From positions 5,332,001 through 5,396,000 of the forward strand of contig NZ_CP107006.1 of NCBI RefSeq assembly GCF_022867795.2: a stretch of 64,000 nucleotides of DNA, written 5' to 3'. Position 1 is the first letter of the stretch, and each line of letters begins with the position of its first letter. The position numbers and the translations under genes were made by a program. Shown here one piece after another: positions 24,967-34,291 of this stretch. The notes under the pieces are model-generated. The model was not told the DNA's origin. It saw only the letters and a list, made by a program, of their open reading frames with translations, and searched no databases. This stretch comes from Chitinophaga horti (lineage in GTDB: Bacteria > Bacteroidota > Bacteroidia > Chitinophagales > Chitinophagaceae).

Positions 24967-26562
24967 ATGAAGAAATTTATTATCCGCCTGGCCCTCATCC
25001 TCGCTGTCACGCCCGTGTTCGCACAATCGGGCGCGGACACGCTCCTTATACGCCTCAATCATACGCTCGAACAAACTAGCCATTTCGATCAACAGAAAAT
25101 CGCCCAAATAAATAAACTAAAATCAGCCTGCCACGAAGCACAACTGCCGGCACAAAAGTTCGCGGCCTGCCTCCAGCTGTTCGAGGCGTATAAATCTTTC
25201 CGGTTCGATTCGGCGTTTGCCACGGCGCAGGAGTTGCAGCAACTGGCGGCCAGTATGAATGACTCTAACCGGCTACAGCAGGCGAAAATAAAACTGGGGT
25301 TTGTGCTCATTTCCTCGGGCATGTTTTATGAAACGGGGGTGCTCATGCGGGATGTACACGCGCAAACGCTGCCGGATTCGCTGAAGGCGGAATACTATGT
25401 CCTCATGCGCCGCTATTACTATGACCTCGCAGATTATGTGAACAATTGGTTCTACACGCCCGGGTATATCCGGCAGGCGGCCTTGTATACAGACTCGGCG
25501 CTCCAGTATTATCCGCCGACGCATTTCGAATACCTGAGCAACCTGGGCTATAAACATTACAAGGCGGGCAATATGGACTCGTCGCTGGTGTACCTCACGA
25601 AGGCGCTCGAACTGGATCTCAATTACCACCAGCAGGCGATGATGTATGCGAACGTGGGCAACATTTACTCGGCCAAGAAGGAATATAATAAGGCGATCGA
25701 CTTCCTGGCGAAGTCGGCGATTGCGGATGCGAAGGGGTCGATCAAGGAAACGACGGCGACTTTTAACCTGGCGTCGATCCTGTTCCAGACGGGGGACGTG
25801 AAAAACGCGTCGCGGTATATTGAGAAGGCGGTGGAGGATGCCACGTTCTACGGGGCGCGGCAGCGAAAGGTGCAGGTGAGCGAGATCTTACCTATTATAG
25901 AAGGAGAGAAGCTGAATACCGTCGAGGGACAAAAACGCCTGTTGCTCTTTTATGCAGCCATTGCCACGGCGCTGGTGCTGGCGCTGATCGTCCTCACGAT
26001 CATCGTCATCAAACAGGTGAAAAAATTAAAACTGGCCCAGGCGGCGCTGTCGCTGGCGCATGTGAAGCAGCAGGAAATAAACGAGGAATTGCGGGAGGCG
26101 AATAAGATCAAGGAGGAATATATCGGCTACTGCTTCCGGATGAATTCGGAGTATATCGGCAAAATAGAAAAGCTCAAAAAGGGGCTCGACCAGAAAATGG
26201 CGGACAAAAACCTGAATGAGGCACGTTTCCTCGTCAATAATATTAACGTAAAGCAGGAACGGGATGAACTGTTCCGCAATTTCGACCGCATCTTCCTGAA
26301 AATATTCCCGCACTTCGTGGAGGAGTTCAACGGGTTCTTTAAAGAAGAGGACAGAATACACTTAAAGGATAACGAACTGCTCAACACAGACCTTCGCATC
26401 TTTGCACTCATTCGCATCGGCATCTCCGAAAATGAAAAAATTGCGCAGATCCTGGAGTATTCGGTGAACACGATTTACGCATACAAAACGAAGATCCGGA
26501 ACAAGGCGACGGTGCCGAATGACGAGTTCGAAGCGCGGATTATGGACATAAAAGCGCTCTAA
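24967..26562 (+). CDS. DUF6377 TPR membrane regulator (SusR-like)
   Basis: 531 residues. Signal peptide or first membrane span at 1-20. A periplasmic TPR superhelix (about 25-300) has repeats such as YLSNLGYKHYKAGNMDSSLVYLTKALEL-type units. One membrane span is at about 322-348 (LLLFYAAIATALVLALIVLTIIVI). A cytosolic coiled coil leads to the DUF6377 C-terminal domain with a LuxR-like helix-turn-helix (IGISENEKIAQILEYSVNTIYAYKTKIRNKA, about 485-515). This is the layout of membrane-bound PUL regulators like Bacteroides SusR. It lies on the same strand 346 bases before a SusC/SusD/GH31 locus and very likely senses malto-oligosaccharides for it. Confidence 0.85.
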   Translation: MKKFIIRLALILAVTPVFAQSGADTLLIRLNHTLEQTSHFDQQKIAQINKLKSACHEAQLPAQKFAACLQLFEAYKSFRFDSAFATAQELQQLAASMNDSNRLQQAKIKLGFVLISSGMFYETGVLMRDVHAQTLPDSLKAEYYVLMRRYYYDLADYVNNWFYTPGYIRQAALYTDSALQYYPPTHFEYLSNLGYKHYKAGNMDSSLVYLTKALELDLNYHQQAMMYANVGNIYSAKKEYNKAIDFLAKSAIADAKGSIKETTATFNLASILFQTGDVKNASRYIEKAVEDATFYGARQRKVQVSEILPIIEGEKLNTVEGQKRLLLFYAAIATALVLALIVLTIIVIKQVKKLKLAQAALSLAHVKQQEINEELREANKIKEEYIGYCFRMNSEYIGKIEKLKKGLDQKMADKNLNEARFLVNNINVKQERDELFRNFDRIFLKIFPHFVEEFNGFFKEEDRIHLKDNELLNTDLRIFALIRIGISENEKIAQILEYSVNTIYAYKTKIRNKATVPNDEFEARIMDIKAL

Positions 26563-26908
26563 AACGTCTATATTAAAGAAATTATAATGTTTATACAACT
26601 GGTTGATTGAGAAAGATTTATTTCCGCTCATCGGTCCAAATCCCGCCAATATTATCTATATTCGGACTGTAAAACTTTTTCAGTTCTGTTTAACCCGTTT
26701 ACTTTGACATTACAGCGGAGCACTCTGCACCGCCCTTCCACGTACAAACCAAAATTGATCGAGTATGAAACCCAAACTTCCAAACGAACACAAAACGTAA
26801 TTCCATTCCCGACAGAAAGATGTAGTAGCAGATCAACAAGCGAAAAAAACGACCTACTCCCTCTTTGCCGGCGTAAAAAACTTCTCTTCAATAATAAACC
26901 TCTACGTT
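26563..26908. other. Intergenic region ahead of the second SusC
   Basis: 346 bases. A near-match -7 box (TTACTTTG, about 26699-26706) lies 203 bases before the SusC ATG, without a clear -33 partner. The remainder is a long leader with no gene or strong hairpin seen. It probably contains the binding site for the DUF6377 regulator. Confidence 0.5.
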
Positions 26909-29863
26909 ATGATCACCACTCGAATCATGCGGGCGATCTTGCTTTGCCCCCTGTTTCTGGCCCTGCCGTGCCTGTTAATGGCGCAGACAAAGGCAATATC
27001 GGGCTCCGTTAAGGACGAAAAAGGCGCAGCAGTTCCCGGCGCCACCGTCCAGGTTAAAGGCACTAACACCGGTACCACGACCAATGCCGAAGGCGATTTT
27101 AAACTGAATGCGCCCAATGCCGCTACCACACTCATCGTTTCCTTTCTGGGGTACACAACGCAGGAAGTAGATATTTCCAGCAATTCCACGGTGGCGGTAG
27201 TACTGGCAATGGACAACACAACGCTCACAGACGTGGTAGTCGTAGGCTACGGCACCACGCGCAAAAAGGACCTTACCGGGGCGGTTACTTCCCTTAAGAC
27301 GAAAGATTTTAACCGGGGCATCGTATCGGCGCCGGACCAGCTGATCCAGGGTAAGGTCTCTGGTTTGATGATCGTGAACAACAGTGGCGCACCCGGTGGT
27401 GCAGCAACGGTCCGTATTCGCGGTAATGCATCGGTGCGCTCGGGCAACCAGCCTTTGTATGTGGTGGACGGGGTACCGCTGGATGGCCGCACCGCCCGCC
27501 CCAACATCGACGCTAACGGTCTGGGACAAACGCCGGACGCCAACCCGCTCAACTTCATCAACTCGTTCGACATTGCTTCCATCGAGGTATTAAAAGACGC
27601 CTCGGCGACCGCGATCTACGGTTCGCGCGGCTCCAACGGGGTGATCATCATCACAACTAAAAAAGGCGCACCCGGCACCACCAAGGTGGATGTATCTTAT
27701 TCAGTAGGCACCAGCAACATGATGAAAAACCTGGACGTGCTCAGCCCGTCGGAATACCGCAAGGCGCTGGACGACTACAACCTGGCAGGCGGCGACTATG
27801 GCGGCAATACGGATGCTATGGACGCGATTACGCGCAACGCGCTTACCAATAATATCAACGTAGGCGTAAGCGGTGGCAATGAAAATGGCCGGTACCGCGC
27901 GTCTTTCGGCCTGCTGGACCAACAGGGTATCGTCATCAAATCGGGATTGAAGAAATATACCGCTAACCTCAACGGGCAGTATAACTTCCTGGAAAGCAAA
28001 CGCCTGGGCCTCGACTTTAACCTGAGCGCCGCACACACCAGGGAACAACTGGCGCCGATCACGAACAACGCGGGCTTTACGGGCAGCCTGATTGGTCAGG
28101 CCTTGCAGTGGAACCCTACGCAGCCGTTGTACAAGACCGACGGCTCGCTCAACATCCTCGGCAACGGCGACCCGATCAATCCGCTCGCCATGTCGAAGGC
28201 GTTTAACGACAATGCGAACATCAGTTACCTGCTGGGAAGCATTTCGCCCTATGTAAATATCGCTGACGGACTGCAATACCGCTTCCTGTACAGCATCAAC
28301 CGCCAGATAGGCATCCGTCGTGCTGAGATCAAATCTTTCATCAACATCAATGGTGTGAATGGCTTTGGCCAGGCTTACTACGGTAACACGGAGCTTACTT
28401 CGCAGCTCTTCACGCATACACTCAGTTATAACAAAGAGTTTAAAAACAACCTGAACTTAAGTGCAGTGGTGGGATATGAATACCAGAAGTTCGAGTACCG
28501 CGGTACCGCATTGGGTGCGCTCGGTTTTTCTACGGATGAACTGGATTACACGAACATCCTTCAGAACGCTTTACAGTCAAACACTTTCATGAACGGATTC
28601 CAGAACCCGAGTTCAGAAATTCAATCAGTGTTTGGTCGCGTAACGATGAACCTGCAGGACAAATACCTGCTCACGGGTACACTTCGCGCCGACGGTTCTT
28701 CTAAATTCGGTGCGAATAATAAATACGGTTACTTCCCGTCTTTTGCGGCGAAATGGAACATCAGCAACGAGGCTTTCCTGAAAGGCAACACGTTCTTTAA
28801 CCAGCTAGCCGTACGTGTAGGATGGGGCATTACGGGCAACCAGGAGTTTCCGGCAGGCGCGGCACAGGAGCAATATGTACTGGGTGCCGGCGGCGGCGCG
28901 GGACTTAGCAACGTAGCCAACCCTGATCTTAAATGGGAAAGCAGCCAGCAGCTGAACGCGGGTATCGACTTCTCCCTGGCAGACAATCGCATTTATGGTA
29001 GTGTAGATTACTTCCATAAGAAAACGACGAACCTGCTGTTCAACTTCCCGGCTATTCAACCGGCGCCGGCTTCCAACTACTGGATCAACCTGCCGGGTAA
29101 TGTACTCAACTCGGGCGTGGAACTGGCGATTAAAGGCGACGTTGTTCGCGGCAAAGACTGGCAGTGGACGCTGGGCGCAAATGCGGCGTTCATGAAGAAT
29201 GAGCTGCGCGACTACGCCGGCCCCATCGTCCTCACCGGCTCCATCAGCGGCCAGGGCGTTTCCGGCGCTACCATTCAGCGGCTCGTAAGCGGCCACCCAC
29301 TCAATACATTTTATGTGAGAGACTTCCAGGGATTTGATGATAACGGCCAGGGCGTGTACGCAGAAAAAGGTTCCAGCATGTACTACCTGGGCGATCCTAA
29401 TCCAGACCAGCTGCTCGGCATCACCAGCGAACTGAATTATAAAAGATGGGCGCTCAATATTAATATGAACGGCGCGTTCGGTCATCATGTGTACAACAAC
29501 ACGGCCAACACGGTACTGCCGATCGGTAACCTCGGCTCCCGCAACATCGCGGCTTCGCTGCTCGGCACCAAAGAAGCGCTGAGCAACCCGATCACGACTT
29601 CCAGCCGTTACCTGGAGAAGGCCGATTTCATGAAGCTCACGAATGCGACGCTCAGCTACAACCTCGGCAATATCGGCCGCAATATCAAAAACGTAAACCT
29701 TTTCGTTACGGGCCAAAACCTGTTCGTGCTCACGGGCTACTCTGGCTTCGACCCGGAAGTGAATACGGATAAAAGCATCAACGGGGTTACTTCTTTCGGT
29801 ATCGAGTACTCGCCGTACCCTACTGCCAGAACGATTCTCTTCGGCCTTAACTTCTCGCTTTAA
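26909..29863 (+). CDS. susC: SusC/RagA-type TonB-dependent receptor (starch-type PUL)
   Basis: 984 residues with a signal peptide (about 1-25, LLMAQ). No STN domain is present, unlike the other SusC in the window. A carboxypeptidase-regulatory sandwich (about 30-105, ISGSVKDEKGAAVPGATVQVKG) is followed by the TonB-dependent plug (DVVVVGYGTTRKKDLTGAV, then SIEVLKDASATAIYGSRGSNGVIIITTKKG, about 110-250). The barrel runs to the C-terminal ARTILFGLNFSL. It imports oligosaccharides together with the SusD 19 bases downstream. The GH31 alpha-glucosidase at the end of the operon suggests alpha-glucans. Length and ends are complete. Confidence 0.93.
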   Translation: MITTRIMRAILLCPLFLALPCLLMAQTKAISGSVKDEKGAAVPGATVQVKGTNTGTTTNAEGDFKLNAPNAATTLIVSFLGYTTQEVDISSNSTVAVVLAMDNTTLTDVVVVGYGTTRKKDLTGAVTSLKTKDFNRGIVSAPDQLIQGKVSGLMIVNNSGAPGGAATVRIRGNASVRSGNQPLYVVDGVPLDGRTARPNIDANGLGQTPDANPLNFINSFDIASIEVLKDASATAIYGSRGSNGVIIITTKKGAPGTTKVDVSYSVGTSNMMKNLDVLSPSEYRKALDDYNLAGGDYGGNTDAMDAITRNALTNNINVGVSGGNENGRYRASFGLLDQQGIVIKSGLKKYTANLNGQYNFLESKRLGLDFNLSAAHTREQLAPITNNAGFTGSLIGQALQWNPTQPLYKTDGSLNILGNGDPINPLAMSKAFNDNANISYLLGSISPYVNIADGLQYRFLYSINRQIGIRRAEIKSFININGVNGFGQAYYGNTELTSQLFTHTLSYNKEFKNNLNLSAVVGYEYQKFEYRGTALGALGFSTDELDYTNILQNALQSNTFMNGFQNPSSEIQSVFGRVTMNLQDKYLLTGTLRADGSSKFGANNKYGYFPSFAAKWNISNEAFLKGNTFFNQLAVRVGWGITGNQEFPAGAAQEQYVLGAGGGAGLSNVANPDLKWESSQQLNAGIDFSLADNRIYGSVDYFHKKTTNLLFNFPAIQPAPASNYWINLPGNVLNSGVELAIKGDVVRGKDWQWTLGANAAFMKNELRDYAGPIVLTGSISGQGVSGATIQRLVSGHPLNTFYVRDFQGFDDNGQGVYAEKGSSMYYLGDPNPDQLLGITSELNYKRWALNINMNGAFGHHVYNNTANTVLPIGNLGSRNIAASLLGTKEALSNPITTSSRYLEKADFMKLTNATLSYNLGNIGRNIKNVNLFVTGQNLFVLTGYSGFDPEVNTDKSINGVTSFGIEYSPYPTARTILFGLNFSL

Positions 29864-29881
29864 TGTTTAAAATCTAAGATC

Positions 29882-31434
29882 ATGACCCGAAATAAAATAT
29901 TCGCCGTTTCCATCGCAGCACTGGGGCTGATGTACAGCTCCTGTACCGACCTGGACGAAACACTCGGCTCCACGATTACAAGAGACCAGGCCGACTCGGT
30001 GATTAAAGTACCGTCGCTGCTGAAAACTGCTTACGACGCGTTACAATTGCCTTACCAGGACCAGAGCAACTTTTGGGCACTGTGCGAAATGACTACTGAC
30101 GAAGCTGTCGCACCCACCCGCGGCGGCGACTGGGACGACAACGGCGTATGGCGCGCCCTGCACCTCCACGCCTGGACGCCCGATCATACGCACGTGAACG
30201 ACGCGTTCAATAACATTCTTACACTGGAGTTTGCGGCCACGAACGTGTTGAACTTTAACCCGTCTGCCTCTCAGTCTGCCGAAGCCCGCTTCCTGCGTGC
30301 CTTTGCCATGTTCTCTGTGCTGGATGGCTGGGGACAGGTGCCGTACAGGCAGCCCGGCGACACGTTATTGAATCCACCGAAAGTATTGGTCGGCAACGAT
30401 GCTTTAACCTTTATTGTGACGGAGCTGGAAGCGATCATGAACGATCTGCCTGCTGGTCCGCCCGCTACGCCCGCTTACCAGGCCAATAAAATTGCAGCCA
30501 AAACTTTGTTGATGAAGTGTTACCTGAACAAAGGCGCTTTCGCGAATCGGGAAGCGCCCACGTTCGACCCTGCTGATATGACGAAGGTGGTGACACTGGC
30601 GGATGAGATTATTGGTACGGGCAGCTTTAGCATCTCGAACAACTTCTACGACAACTTCGCTTACAACAACGACGTGATCAGCACGGAAAACATTTTCACC
30701 CAGCAAACGGCCCTGGCCTTAGTACTGCGCGTGGTGGCAACTCATCCTTCTGCCGCTGGGCGCCAACCCTTCATTACAACCAGCGCCCAAGTGGCTGGAA
30801 TGGCTTCTCTACGCTGAGCAATTTTTATGACAAGTTCGAAGCCACCGATACCCGTCGCGGTGCGGCTTATCCAGGTGTGACGAATGTGTCGGGCTTACGT
30901 GTAGGCTTGTTGGTAGGGCAGCAATTCGATCAAACCGGTAAAGAACTGGTAGACCGTAAAGGCAACAAACTAGCCTTTACCCGCGAACTGCTGTTGCAGG
31001 AAACCGGTAACGACCTCGAAGTAAAAGGCATCCGCGTGGTGAAATATCCACCAGACTTTGTAACGCTCAACGGCCAGAACAGCAACAACGCCAGCAATGA
31101 TTATGTTTTTCTCCGTTATGCAGATGTGTTACTCATGAAGGCGGAAGCACTGTTGCGCAACAATGGCGCGGGCGCAGCACTTACGATCGTCAATCAGCTG
31201 CGGGTAAAACGCGGCGCAACACCACTGTTGGCCCTCACACTCGACAACATGATCGACGAACGTGGCCGCGAGTTTTACTGGGAGGGCTGGCGTCGCCAGG
31301 ACCTGATCCGCTTCGGCAAGTTCCTGGAACCTACGCAGCTGAAACCTACCGACGACAAAAAATATCTCCTGTTCCCGATACCGGCCAACGCCAAAGCGGT
31401 GAACCCGAACCTTACGCAAAACGACGGATACTAA
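29882..31434 (+). pseudogene. susD: SusD-like starch-binding lipoprotein, broken by a one-base frameshift
   Basis: The first frame (29882-30817) has a lipobox (MYSSC, Cys about 20) and the SusD helical core (SAEARFLRAFAMFSVLDGWGQVPYR). It is in register until IFTQQ, then turns into non-SusD sequence. The +1 shifted frame continues perfectly from that point as GPGLSTARGGNSSF, YNQRPSGWNGFSTLSNFYDKF and a full SusD C-terminus (AEALLRNNGAGAALTIVNQLR, FYWEGWRRQDLIRFG) to TAA at 31432-31434. One A added to the AAA run at 30705-30707 would restore a complete gene of about 518 aa (expected QQNGPG). Either a real mutation disabling the PUL or a homopolymer sequencing error; all else in the locus is intact. 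Confidence 0.85.
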
Positions 31435-31461
31435 CGTTTCGTTTTTTCGCAGTTGATCAAT

Positions 31462-31500
31462 TCCATAAAAGGGCTGTTGTCTAACAGCCCTTCTTATGGA
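31462..31500 (+). promoter_or_regulatory. Long hairpin between SusD and GH31 genes
   Basis: 17-bp stem with a single bulge (31462-31478 with 31483-31500) and a GTCT loop, starting 27 bases after the SusD stop and ending 24 bases before the GH31 ATG. It lacks a T run, so it is more likely an mRNA-processing or stability element, or a partial terminator, than a complete stop. Confidence 0.65.
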
Positions 31501-31524
31501 CCTCTCCCTCTTAAACATACTGAC

Positions 31525-33939
31525 ATGAAAAAATTGCTCCTGCCAGCCCTGCTGCTGCTGACGGGCCTCCCTTCTTATGCACAGTCGCTGCGCACCATCG
31601 GTAATGTGCGCGCCGTCAACATCGGCAACGGGCAGGTGACGATTGAGGTGAACAATGCCAACGTGCTGGTACAGGTATATACACCGAACATCATTCGCCT
31701 GCGGATCGATAAAAAGGAATTGGGAAAAGATTTTTCCTATGCGGTGATAGCGCAACCTGTGCAGACCAGTACCCGCATCTCCCAAAATGAAAAAGAAATT
31801 TTAGTCGCCACCGACTCGCTGCAACTTCGCATCAACAAAACGCCTTTCGCGGTTACGTTCCTTACGCCGGATGGCAAAGTGATTAATGAAGATGAGAAGG
31901 GACTGACCAGCTCCTGGTCGGGCGATGCGGTAACGACTTACAAAAAAATGCAGGAGGGCGAACGGTTTATCGGCCTGGGCGAAAAGGTAGGCAACTTCGA
32001 CCGCCGGGGCAATGCCTTTACCAACTGGAACTCCGACGTATTCGGCTACAGCACCGGCCAGGACCCGCTGTACTCGACCATTCCCTTTTACGTAGGCATC
32101 CACCACGGCATGAATTACGGTATTTTCTTCGACAACACCTGGCGCAGCGATTTTAATTTCGGGGCGAGCAACAACCGTTTCTCCTCCTTTGGTGCCGCCG
32201 GTGGTGAAATGAATTACTACTTCATTTACCATACGCGCCTGGCGGATATTATTCAATCGTACACGCATCTCACCGGCCGTATGCCGCTGCCTCCGCTGTG
32301 GAGCCTTGGCTACCAGCAAAACCGCTACAGCTATTACCCCGACTCGGAGGTGATCCGCATCGCACAAACCCTACGCGAAAAGAAGATACCCGCCGATGGC
32401 ATAACACTCGACATCCACTACATGGACGCTTATAAAATTTTCACCTGGAACAAAGACCGCTTCCCTAACCCGAAACAAACGACGGACGCGCTGAAGAAGC
32501 TGGGTTTTAAAACCACCGTGATCATGGATCCGGGCATTAAGGTGGAAAAGGGTTACAGCTCGTACGAAAGCGGCCTGCAACAAAACATTTTTATTAAGTA
32601 CCCCGACGGCCAACCTTACACCGGACAGGTATGGCCCGGCTGGTGCCACTTCCCGGATTTTACGAGCGAAAAAGGCCGTACCTGGTGGAAAAAAGAAATG
32701 AAAGCCTACTTCTCCAGCGGCGTAGAAGGTTTCTGGAACGACATGAACGAAATCGCCACCTGGGGCCAGAAGATGCCGGACAATGTATTATTCGCCCACG
32801 AAGGCGACACGATTGCGCACCCACAGGCACACAACGCCTACGGCCTGCAAATGACGAAAGCCAGTTACGAAGGTGCCCGCGAAGCCATGAACCGCCGCCC
32901 CTTTGTGCTCACCCGCGCCGGTTACGCCGGCCTGCAACGCTACACCGCCATCTGGACGGGCGATAACCGCGCGGAAGATGATCACATGTTGCTCGGCGTG
33001 CGGCTACTCAACAGCCTTGGCATATCCGGCGTGGCGTTTAATGGAATGGATGTGGGTGGCTTTACGGGCAACGCGTCGGTCGGTTTATACACCCGCTGGG
33101 TACAACTCGGTGCCTTCATGCCATACTTCCGCAACCATACCGGCGTAAACACCCGCAGCGCAGAACCCTGGTCGTTTGGCGAAGAGGCGTTGGAAATTGC
33201 GCGCAACTATATCAACCTGCGTTATCGTTTGCTGCCTTACCTGTATTCGCATTTTTACGAAGCCACGCAAACGGCGATGCCCATTATGCGCAGCCTGTCC
33301 ATCGACTACACCCACGACCCCAAGGTATACGATCCCCGCTTTCAAAACCAGTTTATGTTCGGCCACGGCCTCCTGGTAACGCCGTTTGAAAGCCAGCGTA
33401 CTTACGCGGAAGTGTATCTGCCGCAAGGCAAATGGTATTCGCTTTATACGGATGCAGTGTCCGAGGGCGGGCACGAATACGTGTACCCGATGATGATGAA
33501 ACATTTGCCAGTATATGTGAAAGCGGGCAGCATCGTCCCTGCGCAATCGCTGGTGCAAAACACGACGGAGAAGCCGGGGGATACATTGTTCTTACACGTG
33601 TATAAGGGCGAACAACCGAATAGTTTCCTGTATTACGAAGATGATGGGGAAACGTATGATTACGAAAAAGGGCAGTTTTACAAAAGGCAGATTAAATATG
33701 AAGGTGGGCAGCTGGTATTAGAGAAACCCGAAGGTAAACGCGCATCGCAGTTCAGTATGTTAAGCCTCGTTTTACACGGGTTTGATCAACCCATCCCGAA
33801 AGCCAAGACAGAAAAAATGGCCTGGCTTAACGCGATCTCCCGCTTCGACCCACAGGCGGGCGATTCCGCAACAGACAGCTGCACGGTGCAACGCATCCAC
33901 CTGAAAAATGAGAACAGCAAAATCGTAGTAGGATTGTAA
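31525..33939 (+). CDS. Secreted alpha-glucosidase, glycoside hydrolase family 31
   Basis: 804 residues from the ATG at 31525; the open frame upstream reads through the hairpin and is not credible. Signal peptide 1-20 (PSYAQ). An N-terminal beta-sandwich (about 25-245) leads into the (beta/alpha)8 barrel (about 255-600) with nucleophile D406 in WNDMNE and acid/base D480 in WTGDNRAEDDHM. C-terminal sandwich domains include a DUF5110-like region. GH31 alpha-glucosidases release glucose from alpha-1,4/1,6 ends, matching the role of SusB in the starch system. It sits last in the DUF6377-SusC-SusD operon. Other GH31 activities (alpha-xylosidase) cannot be excluded. Confidence 0.92.
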   Translation: MKKLLLPALLLLTGLPSYAQSLRTIGNVRAVNIGNGQVTIEVNNANVLVQVYTPNIIRLRIDKKELGKDFSYAVIAQPVQTSTRISQNEKEILVATDSLQLRINKTPFAVTFLTPDGKVINEDEKGLTSSWSGDAVTTYKKMQEGERFIGLGEKVGNFDRRGNAFTNWNSDVFGYSTGQDPLYSTIPFYVGIHHGMNYGIFFDNTWRSDFNFGASNNRFSSFGAAGGEMNYYFIYHTRLADIIQSYTHLTGRMPLPPLWSLGYQQNRYSYYPDSEVIRIAQTLREKKIPADGITLDIHYMDAYKIFTWNKDRFPNPKQTTDALKKLGFKTTVIMDPGIKVEKGYSSYESGLQQNIFIKYPDGQPYTGQVWPGWCHFPDFTSEKGRTWWKKEMKAYFSSGVEGFWNDMNEIATWGQKMPDNVLFAHEGDTIAHPQAHNAYGLQMTKASYEGAREAMNRRPFVLTRAGYAGLQRYTAIWTGDNRAEDDHMLLGVRLLNSLGISGVAFNGMDVGGFTGNASVGLYTRWVQLGAFMPYFRNHTGVNTRSAEPWSFGEEALEIARNYINLRYRLLPYLYSHFYEATQTAMPIMRSLSIDYTHDPKVYDPRFQNQFMFGHGLLVTPFESQRTYAEVYLPQGKWYSLYTDAVSEGGHEYVYPMMMKHLPVYVKAGSIVPAQSLVQNTTEKPGDTLFLHVYKGEQPNSFLYYEDDGETYDYEKGQFYKRQIKYEGGQLVLEKPEGKRASQFSMLSLVLHGFDQPIPKAKTEKMAWLNAISRFDPQAGDSATDSCTVQRIHLKNENSKIVVGL

Positions 33940-33940
33940 A

Positions 33941-34285
33941 CTACCAGTTGAACCAGCCCTTTTCCATACCGATGTAAATGCCATCGGGGCGTTGTTCAAC
34001 GGGATATGTCTTAAGATAGAAGCCTTCGCCGCTGGTGTTGTAACCGTTCTTGAGCGCGAACTTATAGCGGTGCAGGGGGCACACCACGTTGCCGGTCGCA
34101 TCGATATAGCCATCGTTCATGTGCGCGCCGGCGTGGGGACATTTATGAGCAAAGGCATATAACTGGTCCTGGTACCGGGTAACGCAGATCTTTTTGCCGT
34201 TCACGTCCTGAACGGTAATGACTGCCTCGGCGGCGAGTGTATCGTCCGCATCGGCTACGCGGTGCCAGTTATATTCCTTTGCCAT
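33941..34285 (-). CDS. Rieske [2Fe-2S] ferredoxin-like protein
   Basis: 114 residues, single Rieske domain. Cluster ligands are C49-x-H51 (KCPHAG) and C69-xx-H72 (CPLHRYKF). No signal peptide or membrane span, so a cytosolic Rieske ferredoxin of the NirD/dioxygenase-ferredoxin type. The start is 6 bases after the hflX stop on the same strand, so the two may share a transcript. The convergent GH31 gene ends 1 base from its stop. The redox partner is not visible in the window. Confidence 0.88.
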   Translation of the reverse strand: MAKEYNWHRVADADDTLAAEAVITVQDVNGKKICVTRYQDQLYAFAHKCPHAGAHMNDGYIDATGNVVCPLHRYKFALKNGYNTSGEGFYLKTYPVEQRPDGIYIGMEKGWFNW

Positions 34286-34291
34286 GAATTG

